Positions 7,403 through 15,882 are shown, counted from the first letter of the stretch. The stretch: DNA of 30,580 nt from CAZLBC01 sp964557575 (GCA_964557575.1 CAZLBC010000055.1:1-30580), one strand, 5' to 3'. Notes: a model not told the origin generated them from the sequence alone. Numbers and translations: made by a program.

Positions 7403-9788
7403 ACGGATCGCCGCACTCCACGGCCGCGTCACCCAGCTCATTCCGGTAGAACAGGAGGTCGGCGATCGCGCCGGGATGTTTGGCCGTGCCGGCGCGGATA
7501 GCGACCGGGACGTTTTCGAAGCGGTTGTGCTCGAAGGCGTTCATCGCCATTGCGGCCCGGCCGGCTTTCCCCTTGACGTTGACGCGGAAGCCGGTGAGGA
7601 CGACGTCTTTCATCCGGTTCCGCCGCGAGACCACGCCCAGCGTCGGGCCGTTGTTGACCTGCCCCCGGCGGACGGTGTCGAAGACGTTGTTGGCGTAGTA
7701 GTTGAACAGCGTCGGCGCCGGTCCGCCCTTCCCGCCGAGTGAGAAGGTGGCGATCCCGCTGCGCAGCTCGTGGAACGTGTTGCCGTCCACGATCAGCTCG
7801 ACGGACGCGCCGAACGGCTCGACGCCGCAGGAGGCGATGTGGTGTTCGCTGCGGTGGGCCCGCGGCTTGGCGTCGAGGCGGTTGCGGTAGACCACCGCCC
7901 GCATCACGGGCCGCGCGATCCGGATCGTGCTGCCGGCGTCGGGGTCGACGTCCCAGGGGCGGGTGAGCGTGGCGGTCCGGGTCTTCTTGTCGTATGTCAT
8001 GATCTGGCGGTACTGCCCGAGGCCTTTGCCGGCGACCACCACGGCCGTGGAGTACCAGTTGAGCTTCGGGGCCGCGATCGGCTCGGCGAAGGTCAGGGTC
8101 TTCCCGTCGACCGACGCGGGTACGGCCCGGGCCACCGCCGGCAGGTCTTCCCACATGATCTGCTCGCCCGCATTCTGGTTGAAGTGCATCGGCTGGACCG
8201 TCAGGTCGGTGGTCCGGTTGTCGGCGATGTAGACGTTCTCGTGGCGGTTGCCGTAGGCGGTGACCGTGAAGAACCGGCCCATGCAGGTATCGTAGGTGTT
8301 CGCCCGGTAGTCCTGCCCGGTGCAGTTGGTGACGCTGATGCACCAGCCGCCGTAGATGTAGATCAGGACCGGTGCGTCGGCCCGGCCGTAGAAGTTGCAG
8401 CGATCGATGCGGGCGTACTGGGGACAGCCGAGTTGGCACTCCCGCCCGACGATGTCGCAGTTCTCGATGAGGGCGTCGATCGGCCCGGTCAACTGCATCG
8501 AGAGGTGCCGCTCGCCGTCGAAGACGCAGTCGACCAGCCGCAGCCCCCGGCCGTAGCCCTTCTTTTTGACGACGACCCGCTTGACGCGCTTCTTCTTTTT
8601 CTGTTGCGCGGGTTTCTTTTTTCCCCGGTTCTTTCGTTTCTCCTCGTCGCGTATTCGCTTTTTCTCCTCGAGCATCTCGTAGTGTTTCGGATCGTGGGCC
8701 GGGCGCGTCGCGCCGCGGTAGAGCTTTGCGGTCTCGCCGAGGGCGTTGATGTCGAAGACGATATCGCGGATCTCGATGCCGTTGCCCTCCAGCAGGAGCA
8801 TGGTCGCCGGCAGCTTCCCGGGGTTGCCCTTGACGAACGTCTTGTCCATGCCCGCGCCCCTGATGCGCACGCCCGACTTCTCCGGCCCCCGGACCGGGCC
8901 GATCGTCTTTGAGACCAGGTAGGTGCCCGCCGGAAAGTGGATCGTCGCGTTCCTGGTGCGGTTCGCCCGGGCCAGGGCCGCCAGGACGGCCTCCGTGTCG
9001 TCGGTCTTGCCGTCGCCTCGTGCCCCGAGCGTCGTGACGTCGATGACCGGGCCGTCCCACCGGCGGGGCGCGACGACCGCCAGGTGCTTCGGGGCGGTTC
9101 CCCCGCCGCGGCCGGCGTGCAGGGCCGACCAGCCCCGCGGTCCGCCGCTGCCGTTGTGCGCCCAGATTTCGTATGCGCCCGCGGCCGCGCCTTCCGGGAC
9201 GGTAAAGTCGACCTTGTAGGGATTCGCCGCCGTGACCGCCGCCCAGGTCCCCGCCGCCGCGCTGTCCTTCGGCTTCAGGTAGACCCAGGCCTTCTCCGTG
9301 CCCAGGCGATACGAGAGGTTCCGCCCGTAGAGGGAGACGGTTTCTCCGGCGGCGGCCTTCCGCGGCGCAATCCACCAGGCTTCGGTCCGGTTGACCGCGA
9401 ACGGGCGGCCCGCACCCGCCGCGTTTTCCGGCGTCAGGAGGACCATCACCCCGGCCGGGATATCAGGCGGCAGCGTGACTACGGCCCTGAACGCGTCGAT
9501 CGCCGCGACCCGCGCCCGGCCGCTGCGTGTTCCCGCGGCCGTCCGGCAGAAGGTCGAAAAGCGGGTGTGCTTATCGAAGTTGAAGCCCGCCACGACGATG
9601 CTCTCGTCGCCGCCGGCAGTGCGGGTCCACTGCGAGACGCCCGGCGCGCCGGGCGGCGGCGCGGCGGCGGCCGGCGGGTCGAACGGGTCGAATGTACCGG
9701 GCAGCGGCGGCGCGGGGTCGGGCTGCTGTTGCGGCGCCGCCGCGAGAGACGAGAGGGCGATAAGCAGGATTGCGCTGGGCATGTGCAT
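7347..9788 (-). CDS. Secreted right-handed beta-helix protein (pectate lyase 3-like) with Ig-like domains
   Basis: An 813-residue exported protein. A signal peptide (MHMPSAILLIALSSLAAAP) is followed by a Pro/Ala linker, two Ig/IPT-like beta domains (about residues 50-225), then the pectate-lyase-3 start pattern VIDVTTLGARGDGKTDDTEAVLAAL (in pieces, near residue 250) and a long parallel beta-helix to the C-terminus with many short IxxxxI and N-rich turns. An unusual insert of about 40 residues rich in Lys/Arg (KKKPAQQKKKKRVKRVVVKKK in part, about 367-410) interrupts the helix. The start at 9788 is chosen because AGGAG lies 7 nt upstream; the frame to 9842 lacks this. Such proteins bind, cleave or epimerise polysaccharides outside the cell; the substrate is unknown. 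Its 3' end is duplicated at 6557. Confidence 0.82.
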   Translation of the reverse strand: MHMPSAILLIALSSLAAAPQQQPDPAPPLPGTFDPFDPPAAAAPPPGAPGVSQWTRTAGGDESIVVAGFNFDKHTRFSTFCRTAAGTRSGRARVAAIDAFRAVVTLPPDIPAGVMVLLTPENAAGAGRPFAVNRTEAWWIAPRKAAAGETVSLYGRNLSYRLGTEKAWVYLKPKDSAAAGTWAAVTAANPYKVDFTVPEGAAAGAYEIWAHNGSGGPRGWSALHAGRGGGTAPKHLAVVAPRRWDGPVIDVTTLGARGDGKTDDTEAVLAALARANRTRNATIHFPAGTYLVSKTIGPVRGPEKSGVRIRGAGMDKTFVKGNPGKLPATMLLLEGNGIEIRDIVFDINALGETAKLYRGATRPAHDPKHYEMLEEKKRIRDEEKRKNRGKKKPAQQKKKKRVKRVVVKKKGYGRGLRLVDCVFDGERHLSMQLTGPIDALIENCDIVGRECQLGCPQYARIDRCNFYGRADAPVLIYIYGGWCISVTNCTGQDYRANTYDTCMGRFFTVTAYGNRHENVYIADNRTTDLTVQPMHFNQNAGEQIMWEDLPAVARAVPASVDGKTLTFAEPIAAPKLNWYSTAVVVAGKGLGQYRQIMTYDKKTRTATLTRPWDVDPDAGSTIRIARPVMRAVVYRNRLDAKPRAHRSEHHIASCGVEPFGASVELIVDGNTFHELRSGIATFSLGGKGGPAPTLFNYYANNVFDTVRRGQVNNGPTLGVVSRRNRMKDVVLTGFRVNVKGKAGRAAMAMNAFEHNRFENVPVAIRAGTAKHPGAIADLLFYRNELGDAAVECGDPSMLILRDNRPAAKARRAE

Positions 9789-9840
9789 GACCGGTCTCCT
9801 GTCGAACGCGGGGTGGCCGGGCGATCTGTCCGCGTCGTGC

Positions 9841-9871
9841 ATTGTACCCGCCGCCCGCCGTGCGGTTCAAT
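9841..9871 (-). promoter_or_regulatory. Inverted-repeat promoter of the beta-helix gene
   Basis: A 31-bp element with 8-bp arms (attgtacc and ggttcaat, one mismatch) around a GC-rich 15-bp core. Read leftward it gives -35 TTGAAC (9870-9865), 18 bp, -10 TACAAT (9846-9841), a good sigma70 promoter about 53 nt before the start at 9788. It matches 11381-11411 at 29 of 31 bases. Confidence 0.65.
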
Positions 9872-9917
9872 CGCCCGCGGCCGTTTTCCGCGCCCGAGCG
9901 GGCCGCGCGCTTACTCT

Positions 9918-11351
9918 CTATCCTTTCAGTTCCCGCAGCATCTCCAGCAGGTGCCGGGTCAGGATCTCGGAGGCGTCGACCTGGAACCGCGCGCTGCAGA
10001 GCCAGGTTTCGTAGCCGCCGAGCGCGTGCTGGCGGGGCGGCGGGAGATAGCCGGAGCTGCCGTTGGCCAGCTCGATGAGAAACGTATTCGGAAACGGGCT
10101 CTTCTCCTTGATAGCGAGCCCGATTTCGACCAGGACCTCGAACGGCATGGTGACGACGGCCGTGGTGCCGATGCGCACGGCCTGGACGATCACCTTCTCG
10201 CCGTTCGGGTGCGCGGGGTCCGCGAAGGCCAGGGTCTTCCGGGCGACGGCGGTCGTCCGCTTGTTGATCGCCGCGCGTTCCGCGCGCGGCAGCGCGAGCA
10301 GTTCCCCGGCCTTTTTCACCGCTGCCGCGCTCGGGACCCGGTAGGCGAGGGCGACCTCGCGGCGGCGGACGGCCACGACCGGGTCCCGGTCGTACGTCTC
10401 GATCTTTTTTACCGCGCGCCAGGCGGCATCGGCCGCCTTGGAGGCGACGACGCGGACCTGCTCGAACGGCGCGCGGGGAGGGCGGGTGCCGGCGAAGTCG
10501 ATGTTGTTGATGTCGCCGGACGCGCCGTTGGTCATCGCCGCGACGAAGTCGGCGGGCGGGTTCCTGCCGCCGACGCGGAACGGGACGATCCGGGCGAATT
10601 CGCCGAAGTAGTCGGCCGAGGCCGTGCCGGCGACCCTGCCGTTTTCCTCGCTTACCTTCGGGATGCCGCCCACGTAGTGCAGCGCGTAGTTGGCGAGCAG
10701 CGCCAGCGGCCGGCGCCGGCGGGTCCGGGCGCAGACGACGCAGACCGCCGGGTCGACCGGGCCGGCGGGCTTCAGCAGGTTCCTGCGCGGGCCGTTTGTC
10801 CGGACCCGGTCGCGGCCCCCCAGCGGGTTGGGATCCATGGTGCCCGGTTTCATGAACCAGCGGCGGTTGCGGACTTCGCCGGGTTCCTCGTCGCGGCCGA
10901 ATCCCACCTCGGCCGGCTGCAGGGAGCCGATCGCGGCCGTGAGGGCCTCCACGATCCCCGCCAGACGCTTCTTTTCGTAGGCGATTCTGCCCGGCGATCC
11001 GTCGCCCCCCTTCGGCGCCGAGTGGGTGTGCGTCGCGCAGATCAGCAGTTCTTCGGGTTTCCACCCGGTCTTTTCGGCCACCAGGCGCGCGGCCCGGTCG
11101 CACTGTTCCCGGCCGTACCCGATCGCGTCGATGACCGCGACGGCCACCCGGCCGTCGCCGCCGGCGAAGGCGATCGCCCTTACGTGGAGCGAGTCGTGCA
11201 CGTGGGTGGACGGCCCCGAGCGAAGCTGAAACGGAAACACGTCGGGATCGATATTCACCACGGCCGTGCCTACTTCCAGCCCGGAGGGTTCCGCGGCCGG
11301 CGCGGCGGCGGATAAGAGCAGGGGACACACGAGAAGCAGTATTGGTTTCAT
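9918..11351 (-). CDS. Secreted neutral/alkaline ceramidase-like protein
   Basis: A 477-residue protein with a signal peptide (MKPILLLVCPLLLSAAAPAAEP) and the N-terminal fold of neutral/alkaline non-lysosomal ceramidases. Family features in order: LEVGTAVVNIDPD at the mature N-terminus, the metal-ligand motif ICATHTHSAP, NYALHYVGG, TNGASGDINN and YLPPPRQHALGGYET. True ceramidases are about 650-700 residues with a C-terminal domain; this short form is common in PVC genomes, and its substrate is unknown. The start at 11351 is chosen for the signal peptide; no clear ribosome binding site is seen. It is divergent from the esterase gene, sharing a symmetric promoter at 11381-11411. Confidence 0.82.
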   Translation of the reverse strand: MKPILLLVCPLLLSAAAPAAEPSGLEVGTAVVNIDPDVFPFQLRSGPSTHVHDSLHVRAIAFAGGDGRVAVAVIDAIGYGREQCDRAARLVAEKTGWKPEELLICATHTHSAPKGGDGSPGRIAYEKKRLAGIVEALTAAIGSLQPAEVGFGRDEEPGEVRNRRWFMKPGTMDPNPLGGRDRVRTNGPRRNLLKPAGPVDPAVCVVCARTRRRRPLALLANYALHYVGGIPKVSEENGRVAGTASADYFGEFARIVPFRVGGRNPPADFVAAMTNGASGDINNIDFAGTRPPRAPFEQVRVVASKAADAAWRAVKKIETYDRDPVVAVRRREVALAYRVPSAAAVKKAGELLALPRAERAAINKRTTAVARKTLAFADPAHPNGEKVIVQAVRIGTTAVVTMPFEVLVEIGLAIKEKSPFPNTFLIELANGSSGYLPPPRQHALGGYETWLCSARFQVDASEILTRHLLEMLRELKG

Positions 11352-11380
11352 GGTATTCGTTAAGACCGGCATAGACCCGT

Positions 11381-11411
11381 ATTGTACCCGCCGCCCGGCG
11401 TGCGGTACAAT
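11381..11411. promoter_or_regulatory. Symmetric bidirectional promoter
   Basis: A perfect inverted repeat: attgtacc, 15-bp core, ggtacaat. Each strand therefore reads TTGTAC, 18 bp, TACAAT, a sigma70-like promoter in both directions. The leftward start would serve the ceramidase-like gene (ATG at 11351), the rightward one the esterase gene (ATG at 11445), both with leaders of about 25 nt. Confidence 0.65.
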
Positions 11412-11444
11412 CACTGCGTCCTTTTTTTCACGAGGAGAGACGCG

Positions 11445-12863
11445 ATGCACACGAAAGCGACCCTGTCACTGGTTGTTACGCTCCTGGTCTGCGGCGCCGT
11501 TGCCGCGCCCGGCGCGGTGACCCTCGATTCGTTCGCGGCAAAGACGTACCGGAGCCCGGCCGGCGGCGAGCTGCGCTACCGGGAATTTTCTCCGAACATC
11601 GAAGCGGGAAAGAAATACCCGCTGATACTGTTTCTCCACGGGGCGGGGGGACGCGGCAACGACAACCGGCGGCAGCTCACGGATGCCGGTTTCTGTCCGG
11701 GGCTGCTGAAGCACGCCTCCATCGACGACCGCCGCCCCTGCTTTATGATCGCCCCGCAGGTTCCGCGGGGCAAGCGATGGGTCGAGGTCCACTGGGGCCT
11801 GCCCGCCCACGACATGCCGAAAGAACCCTCGCCGCAACTGCGGATGGCCCTCGAGCTGGTGGAAGACGCGCTGAAGCGATACCCGGTCGACGAGAGCCGG
11901 GTCTACGTGACGGGGCTGTCGATGGGCGGCTTCGGGACGTGGGATGCGATCCAGCGGCGGCCGGGCCTCTTCGCCGCGGCCGTCCCCGTCTGCGGCGGGG
12001 GCGAGACCGCGCAGGCCCCGAAACTCACCCGGATGCCGCTCTGGGTCTGGCACGGCGACCGCGACACCGTCGTCAAGACGCAGCGCTCGCGGGACATGGT
12101 TGCGGCGATCAGGAAGGCCGGCGGCGATCCTCTGTACACCGAGGTCCCGAACACCGGCCACGGGTCCTGGAAGGCCGCGTATTCGAGCGGGAAGATGTGG
12201 GACTGGCTCTTCGCGCAGAAAAAGAGCGCCGGCCCGGCGGTGGCGCTGTCGCTGAAGCCGGCCGAGAAGATCCGCGTCGCGTGCGTGGGCGACTCGATCA
12301 CGTTCGGGGCCGGGATACAGGACCGGAAGCGGAATGCCTACCCCGCCCGGCTCGACAGGCTCCTGGGTGAACAATGGGACGTCCGCAACTACGGGGTCAG
12401 CGGCAGGACGATGCTGAAGAAGGGCGATCATCCCATCTGGCGGGAACGGGCATACCGGGAGGCGAAGGCCTTCAAGCCGCATATCGTGGTCATCGTGCTC
12501 GGGACGAACGACAGCAAGCCGCAGAACTGGAAGTACAGGGACGACTTCGCGGCGGACACCGCCGCCATGGTCGACGACTTTCGCGCACTTCAGCCGAAAC
12601 CCGCGGTGTTCCTCTGCCGGCCGGTCCCGGTCTTCAAGACTCGCTGGGGGATCAACGAGGCCGTGGTCGCCGGCGAGATCATCCCCCTGATAGACCGGGT
12701 CGCGCGGGAGAAGGGGACGGGGCTTATCGACCTCCACGCCGCCCTGGACGGGAAGGGCTCGCTGTTTCCCGACCACGTCCACCCCGACGCGGCGGGCGCG
12801 AAGATCATGGCCGAGACGATCGCCGCGGTCCTGAAGGCCGCCGTTTCGGCCGGGAGTCAGTGA
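11445..12863 (+). CDS. Two-domain secreted esterase: alpha/beta hydrolase plus SGNH hydrolase
   Basis: A 472-residue exported fusion. A signal peptide (residues 1-21, ending AAPGAV) precedes an alpha/beta hydrolase of the PHB-depolymerase/feruloyl-esterase type: oxyanion region LFLHGAGGRGND, nucleophile Ser159 in GLSMGGFGTW, Asp in HGDRDTVV and His in NTGHGSW. From about residue 278 an SGNH domain follows: Ser284 in GDSITFGAG, Gly in GVSGR, Asn in GTNDS and the Asp/His pair in DHVHPDAAG. Both active sites look complete. The likely role is removal of acyl groups (acetyl, feruloyl) from polysaccharide before cleavage. GGAG about 9 nt before the ATG at 11445 supports this start. It is divergent from the ceramidase-like gene and convergent with the gene ending at 12950. 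Confidence 0.88.
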   Translation: MHTKATLSLVVTLLVCGAVAAPGAVTLDSFAAKTYRSPAGGELRYREFSPNIEAGKKYPLILFLHGAGGRGNDNRRQLTDAGFCPGLLKHASIDDRRPCFMIAPQVPRGKRWVEVHWGLPAHDMPKEPSPQLRMALELVEDALKRYPVDESRVYVTGLSMGGFGTWDAIQRRPGLFAAAVPVCGGGETAQAPKLTRMPLWVWHGDRDTVVKTQRSRDMVAAIRKAGGDPLYTEVPNTGHGSWKAAYSSGKMWDWLFAQKKSAGPAVALSLKPAEKIRVACVGDSITFGAGIQDRKRNAYPARLDRLLGEQWDVRNYGVSGRTMLKKGDHPIWRERAYREAKAFKPHIVVIVLGTNDSKPQNWKYRDDFAADTAAMVDDFRALQPKPAVFLCRPVPVFKTRWGINEAVVAGEIIPLIDRVAREKGTGLIDLHAALDGKGSLFPDHVHPDAAGAKIMAETIAAVLKAAVSAGSQ

Positions 12864-12868
12864 AGGCG

Positions 12869-12949
12869 GCAGAAAAAAGGGGACAGGCCACTTTTTGCCG
12901 AACTCTTTTTATTAGCATGAGATATGAGCCTGCCCCCCTTTTTCTGCGG
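12869..12949. repeat. 81-bp imperfect hairpin, possible REP/MITE-type element and two-way terminator
   Basis: Terminal 20-bp arms at 12869-12888 and 12930-12949 pair with 18 of 20 bases; each arm carries a run of A or T beside a run of G or C. The core includes ggggacaggccacttttt, a motif I recall from REP-like elements near Y1 transposases, though none is present here. It fills the whole gap between two convergent genes, and the T runs at both ends could stop transcription from either side. Confidence 0.65.
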
Positions 12950-15001
12950 TTACTTCCGTACCGCCACGTGCAGTTGACACACCTGCCGCGGCGGCAGCGT
13001 GAAGGCAATCCGCGCGCGGGGGCCGTCGACGGTGAAGGATTCCCCGGCGATCGTCGTGCCGCCGCCGGTGAGCGTAAACGCGTAGCGCCCCGGCTTCAGC
13101 AGGTACAGTGCCGCGCCCATGGGGCGGTCGTCGTCGCCGAAGTGGTACAGTTCGGCGGCAAAGCGGTCGCTGCCCCGGCCGGTGACCAGGGCGGCGATAC
13201 CGCGGGGCGGCGTCAGCCAGCGGACGGCGTTGAGGGGGAAGACCCGGAAGTTGCCGCGGTCGCCGGTGGCCGTCGCGTACAGGAGATCCAGGTCCGCCCG
13301 CCTGTTGCAGGCGGGGATCTCCTTCTCGAAGAGCATGTCTTTTTTGAACAGCCGGGAGAAGGCGAAGACCCGGTCGGTCCAGCGGACCTCGCTCGTCCGG
13401 CCGGGGAAGTTGATCGCCAGGGCCGCCGCCGTCCGGCCGAGCGATTTCGCCAGGCGCCGGCGGCCGGGGTCGTCCGCGGCGGCTGCCGGGGAGCCGTATT
13501 TGCCCGCCAGGAGATCGTCGAACTCGTCGCTGCCGGTCAGGAGCCGGTACTTCGCGAGCGTACCGGTCAGGGCATAGAGCTTCCGCCCGCACCAGGGCAG
13601 CGAGCCGGGTTCGGGGGCTTTTCGCGGCGATTTCAGCCACGCCCGACGGATTGCCGCCATCGACCGCAGCGGCCGGAGGTATTTCCCGTCGCCGGTCATG
13701 TGGAAGGCCAGGAGGAGGGCGTCGGCCATGCCCCGCATCGCGCTGGGCCACTCGTAGAGCCGCGGCTCCCCGTGGTTGCGGGGGTCCCACCAGTGCTCCC
13801 CGCGGCCCGCCGGGGCGCCGTCGAGCCAGTGGATCGCGGCGGGGACGATACCCGCCGGCTTGCCCCGCTCGGCCCGGGCCGCCGCGTCGACCCAGGTGTC
13901 CAGCCAGGCGGTGAACAGGGCGCCGAGTGTTTTATCGCCGGTCCGCAGCCAGAGGATCAGGGCCGGCTCGATCGCCCGGACGTGGTACGGGGTGTCGCAG
14001 GCCCGCCGCGGGTCGTCGTCGACCTTCCGCGCGCTGAAATACGTGCTCTTGAACTGCAGGAGCCCCCGCTTGTTGCGGCCGGTCCAGCGGGTCTCCATCA
14101 ATTCGGCCAGCCGCAGCGCCCGCCGGCGCCATGCGTGGTCGTCGGGGCGCAGGTGCATCATGGGGGTGATCGTGTCGCTGGTCGGCTCGGCGGTGTGCTC
14201 CACGTCGTAGATCCGGCGCGTGTAGCCGTCTGCGACATACTCCTGTTCCAGCAGGGCCCGCGAGAAGACCTCCTGCGCGCGGGTGATCTTCGGGTCCCGG
14301 AAGGCGATCATCACGGGCACCCAGTGCCGCCACATCTCGCAGTCGTCGTCCCAGCCGCCGCCGTACTGCCCGTCGTCCTGCTGGCGGTGGTCGATCCACC
14401 AGTGGACGATGTCCGCCAGCCGCTCGAGGGCCTCCCGCTGGGCGGCGGCCCACGCCGGGGCCCCCTCCGGGGCGGGGTAACTCTTTTCCGGCGGGATCGG
14501 CTCCCCGAGGTACATCCGGACGATGCGGTTGTCGGGAAATGCCTGCGCCGCGATCCGGAACTGCGCGATCGCCCGGTCGAAGTATTTCCGGCGGGCCTCG
14601 TGGTAGCCCTTGATGTTGCCGTACTCGTTGGCCGTCCAGACGATCATACGCCCGCGGTAGATGCAGGTCAGCGGGTAGAGCGGGGAGTCCTTCCGGACGC
14701 CGAAGTCGTAGTCGAGCTTCTTCCGGATCGGGCGGTGAAACCACTGGAACAGCCGCGGGTCGTTGACCCAGCGGTCGACCAGCGCGACCATGCGCCGCAC
14801 TTCTTTTTGCAGCGTCTTGTCGCGGCCGGGCGCGGCTTCCAGTCGCCGGAGGATCTTCAGCCGCGCTGTGTCGTCGTCGGCGTTGCCGGCCTCCCGGATC
14901 AGCCGGTCGGTCTGTGAATCCGCGGCGCCGGCGGCGCCGGGCAGGGCCGCCAGGCAGCAGGCGGCGAGAAGGAAACGGACGGTCGCAGGTGCTGGTTTCA
15001 T
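12950..15001 (-). CDS. Secreted hypothetical protein, helical-toroid hydrolase-like
   Basis: A 683-residue protein with a signal peptide (MKPAPATVRFLLAACCLAALPGAAGA). I do not recognise a named family. Residues about 30-560 are mainly helical with aromatic and acidic clusters (WWIDHRQQDDGQYGGGWDDDCEMW, in pieces; YEWPSAMRGMADALL; GDGKYLRPLRSM), the look of an (alpha/alpha) toroid as in many glycoside hydrolases and polysaccharide lyases. A short beta domain (GAALYLLKPGRYAFTL) ends it. The start at 15001 is fixed by AAGGAG 7 nt upstream and the signal peptide; the open frame to 15673 runs through a decayed neighbour. Context of glycan enzymes supports an extracellular carbohydrate role, but this is inference. 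Confidence 0.75.
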   Translation of the reverse strand: MKPAPATVRFLLAACCLAALPGAAGAADSQTDRLIREAGNADDDTARLKILRRLEAAPGRDKTLQKEVRRMVALVDRWVNDPRLFQWFHRPIRKKLDYDFGVRKDSPLYPLTCIYRGRMIVWTANEYGNIKGYHEARRKYFDRAIAQFRIAAQAFPDNRIVRMYLGEPIPPEKSYPAPEGAPAWAAAQREALERLADIVHWWIDHRQQDDGQYGGGWDDDCEMWRHWVPVMIAFRDPKITRAQEVFSRALLEQEYVADGYTRRIYDVEHTAEPTSDTITPMMHLRPDDHAWRRRALRLAELMETRWTGRNKRGLLQFKSTYFSARKVDDDPRRACDTPYHVRAIEPALILWLRTGDKTLGALFTAWLDTWVDAAARAERGKPAGIVPAAIHWLDGAPAGRGEHWWDPRNHGEPRLYEWPSAMRGMADALLLAFHMTGDGKYLRPLRSMAAIRRAWLKSPRKAPEPGSLPWCGRKLYALTGTLAKYRLLTGSDEFDDLLAGKYGSPAAAADDPGRRRLAKSLGRTAAALAINFPGRTSEVRWTDRVFAFSRLFKKDMLFEKEIPACNRRADLDLLYATATGDRGNFRVFPLNAVRWLTPPRGIAALVTGRGSDRFAAELYHFGDDDRPMGAALYLLKPGRYAFTLTGGGTTIAGESFTVDGPRARIAFTLPPRQVCQLHVAVRK

Positions 15002-15099
15002 AGGCAGGCTCCTTACTGCTGCGGTGAAAAACAGTGTATCATCTTCGTCCGCGGGAGAAAACCAAAGCGTTACCGCCTGAGCGGCGAGAGAAAGCCACA

Positions 15100-15559
15100 T
15101 TACCCGTTGTGATCCGCCCCCGGGTTTCGGCAGGGCGAGACGGTCGGCCAGGCCCCCCGCACGCATCCTTCGTGGCGCGTCAGCGATGCGAAGTTGCTTG
15201 CGGCCGCATCGTGCAGACGATACCCGCATCGCTCGTCCTTCTGCACGGGAAAGAATCTGAACGCGCTGTCCTGCGCCCACTCCAGTTTGAGCTGTCGCTC
15301 GCCCGCCGTCACGACGGCGCGATAGAAGGTGGGCGTCCGCAGCAGCCAGCGAAACTCGTGCATCGCGCAACGTGGCGCCGTCGACCTCTGCGCACCGGGC
15401 CACGCTGTCTTCAATATCATGAAATACATCAAGATCCTGCGAAAAGCGCGGGGTGTCATCGGCGCGATGCAGCACGGTTGCCCCGGCCACGTAGCTCTCC
15501 GGGCTGCGATTCGCCGCTATCGTTCTGAGCACTGCGCCCTGGATGTCGCTCAGGGGCAT
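15100..15559 (-). pseudogene. Broken nucleotidyltransferase (AbiEii/AbiGii toxin-like)
   Basis: Starts MPLSDIQGAVLRTIAANR and reaches the nucleotidyltransferase motif RFSQDLDVFHD (residues about 39-49), then VARCAEVDGATL. Near 15358 the reading shifts: the expected continuation, FRWLLRTPTFYRA, then LEWAQDSAFRFFPVQ and GYRLHDA, is in another minus frame to about 15200. After this the match fades, and the frame stops at 15100. The full-length family is near 230-250 residues, so the C-terminal third is missing as well. The gene overlaps its small partner by 10 nt at the start. Not translatable as a whole unless the shift is a sequencing error. Confidence 0.72.
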
Positions 15560-15723
15560 AGCTTCGCTGCCAGGAGGAAACCCTCCCGGCCTCCATGTTG
15601 CCGCAGGCCGCGGGCGATTGCCGGCAGGTCCGCGAGCGTCACCGTCATGTCCTTCGGCATGTACCAGAAACACTGGGCATAAAACCTGCGGAAGGCCCGA
15701 CGGGCCTCGCGCACGCGAACCAT
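15550..15723 (-). CDS. 57-residue partner of the nucleotidyltransferase
   Basis: A short open frame starting MVRVREARRAFRRFYAQCFW and ending GFLLAAKLCP. The stop overlaps the start of the nucleotidyltransferase frame (ATGCCCCTGA), a typical coupled arrangement. I recall similar small proteins (FRxFYAQCFW, then a region with GLRxxGGRxGF) upstream of such nucleotidyltransferases. GGAGG lies about 11 nt before the ATG at 15723, a little far. It may be an antitoxin-like partner left without a working toxin. Function unproven. Confidence 0.55.
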   Translation of the reverse strand: MVRVREARRAFRRFYAQCFWYMPKDMTVTLADLPAIARGLRQHGGREGFLLAAKLCP

Positions 15724-15882
15724 GTTACGCGCATCCTCCGATGACAGGCGCCGGCGGCTTCTTTTTCCGCCCGTGCGGCCGATCTCCGCCTGATTCGTGT
15801 TCCCGGGATGCGCGGCGAGCCGGTTCGGCGGCGCTGCCGAAAACTCGGCCCGCCGGCGGGTTTCGGTGCGATACGCTGCCGC

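Noticed and set aside
8937..11315. 792-codon plus-strand frame
   Set aside because: Antisense of the beta-helix and ceramidase-like genes; no recognisable domain.
12374..14917. 847-codon plus-strand frame
   Set aside because: Spans the end of the esterase out of frame and the antisense of the next gene; low-complexity Arg/Pro/Gly.
15002..15673. N-terminal extension of the gene at 12950 to a 907-codon protein
   Set aside because: A strong ribosome binding site and signal peptide mark the start at 15001; the extension is the decayed nucleotidyltransferase read partly out of frame.
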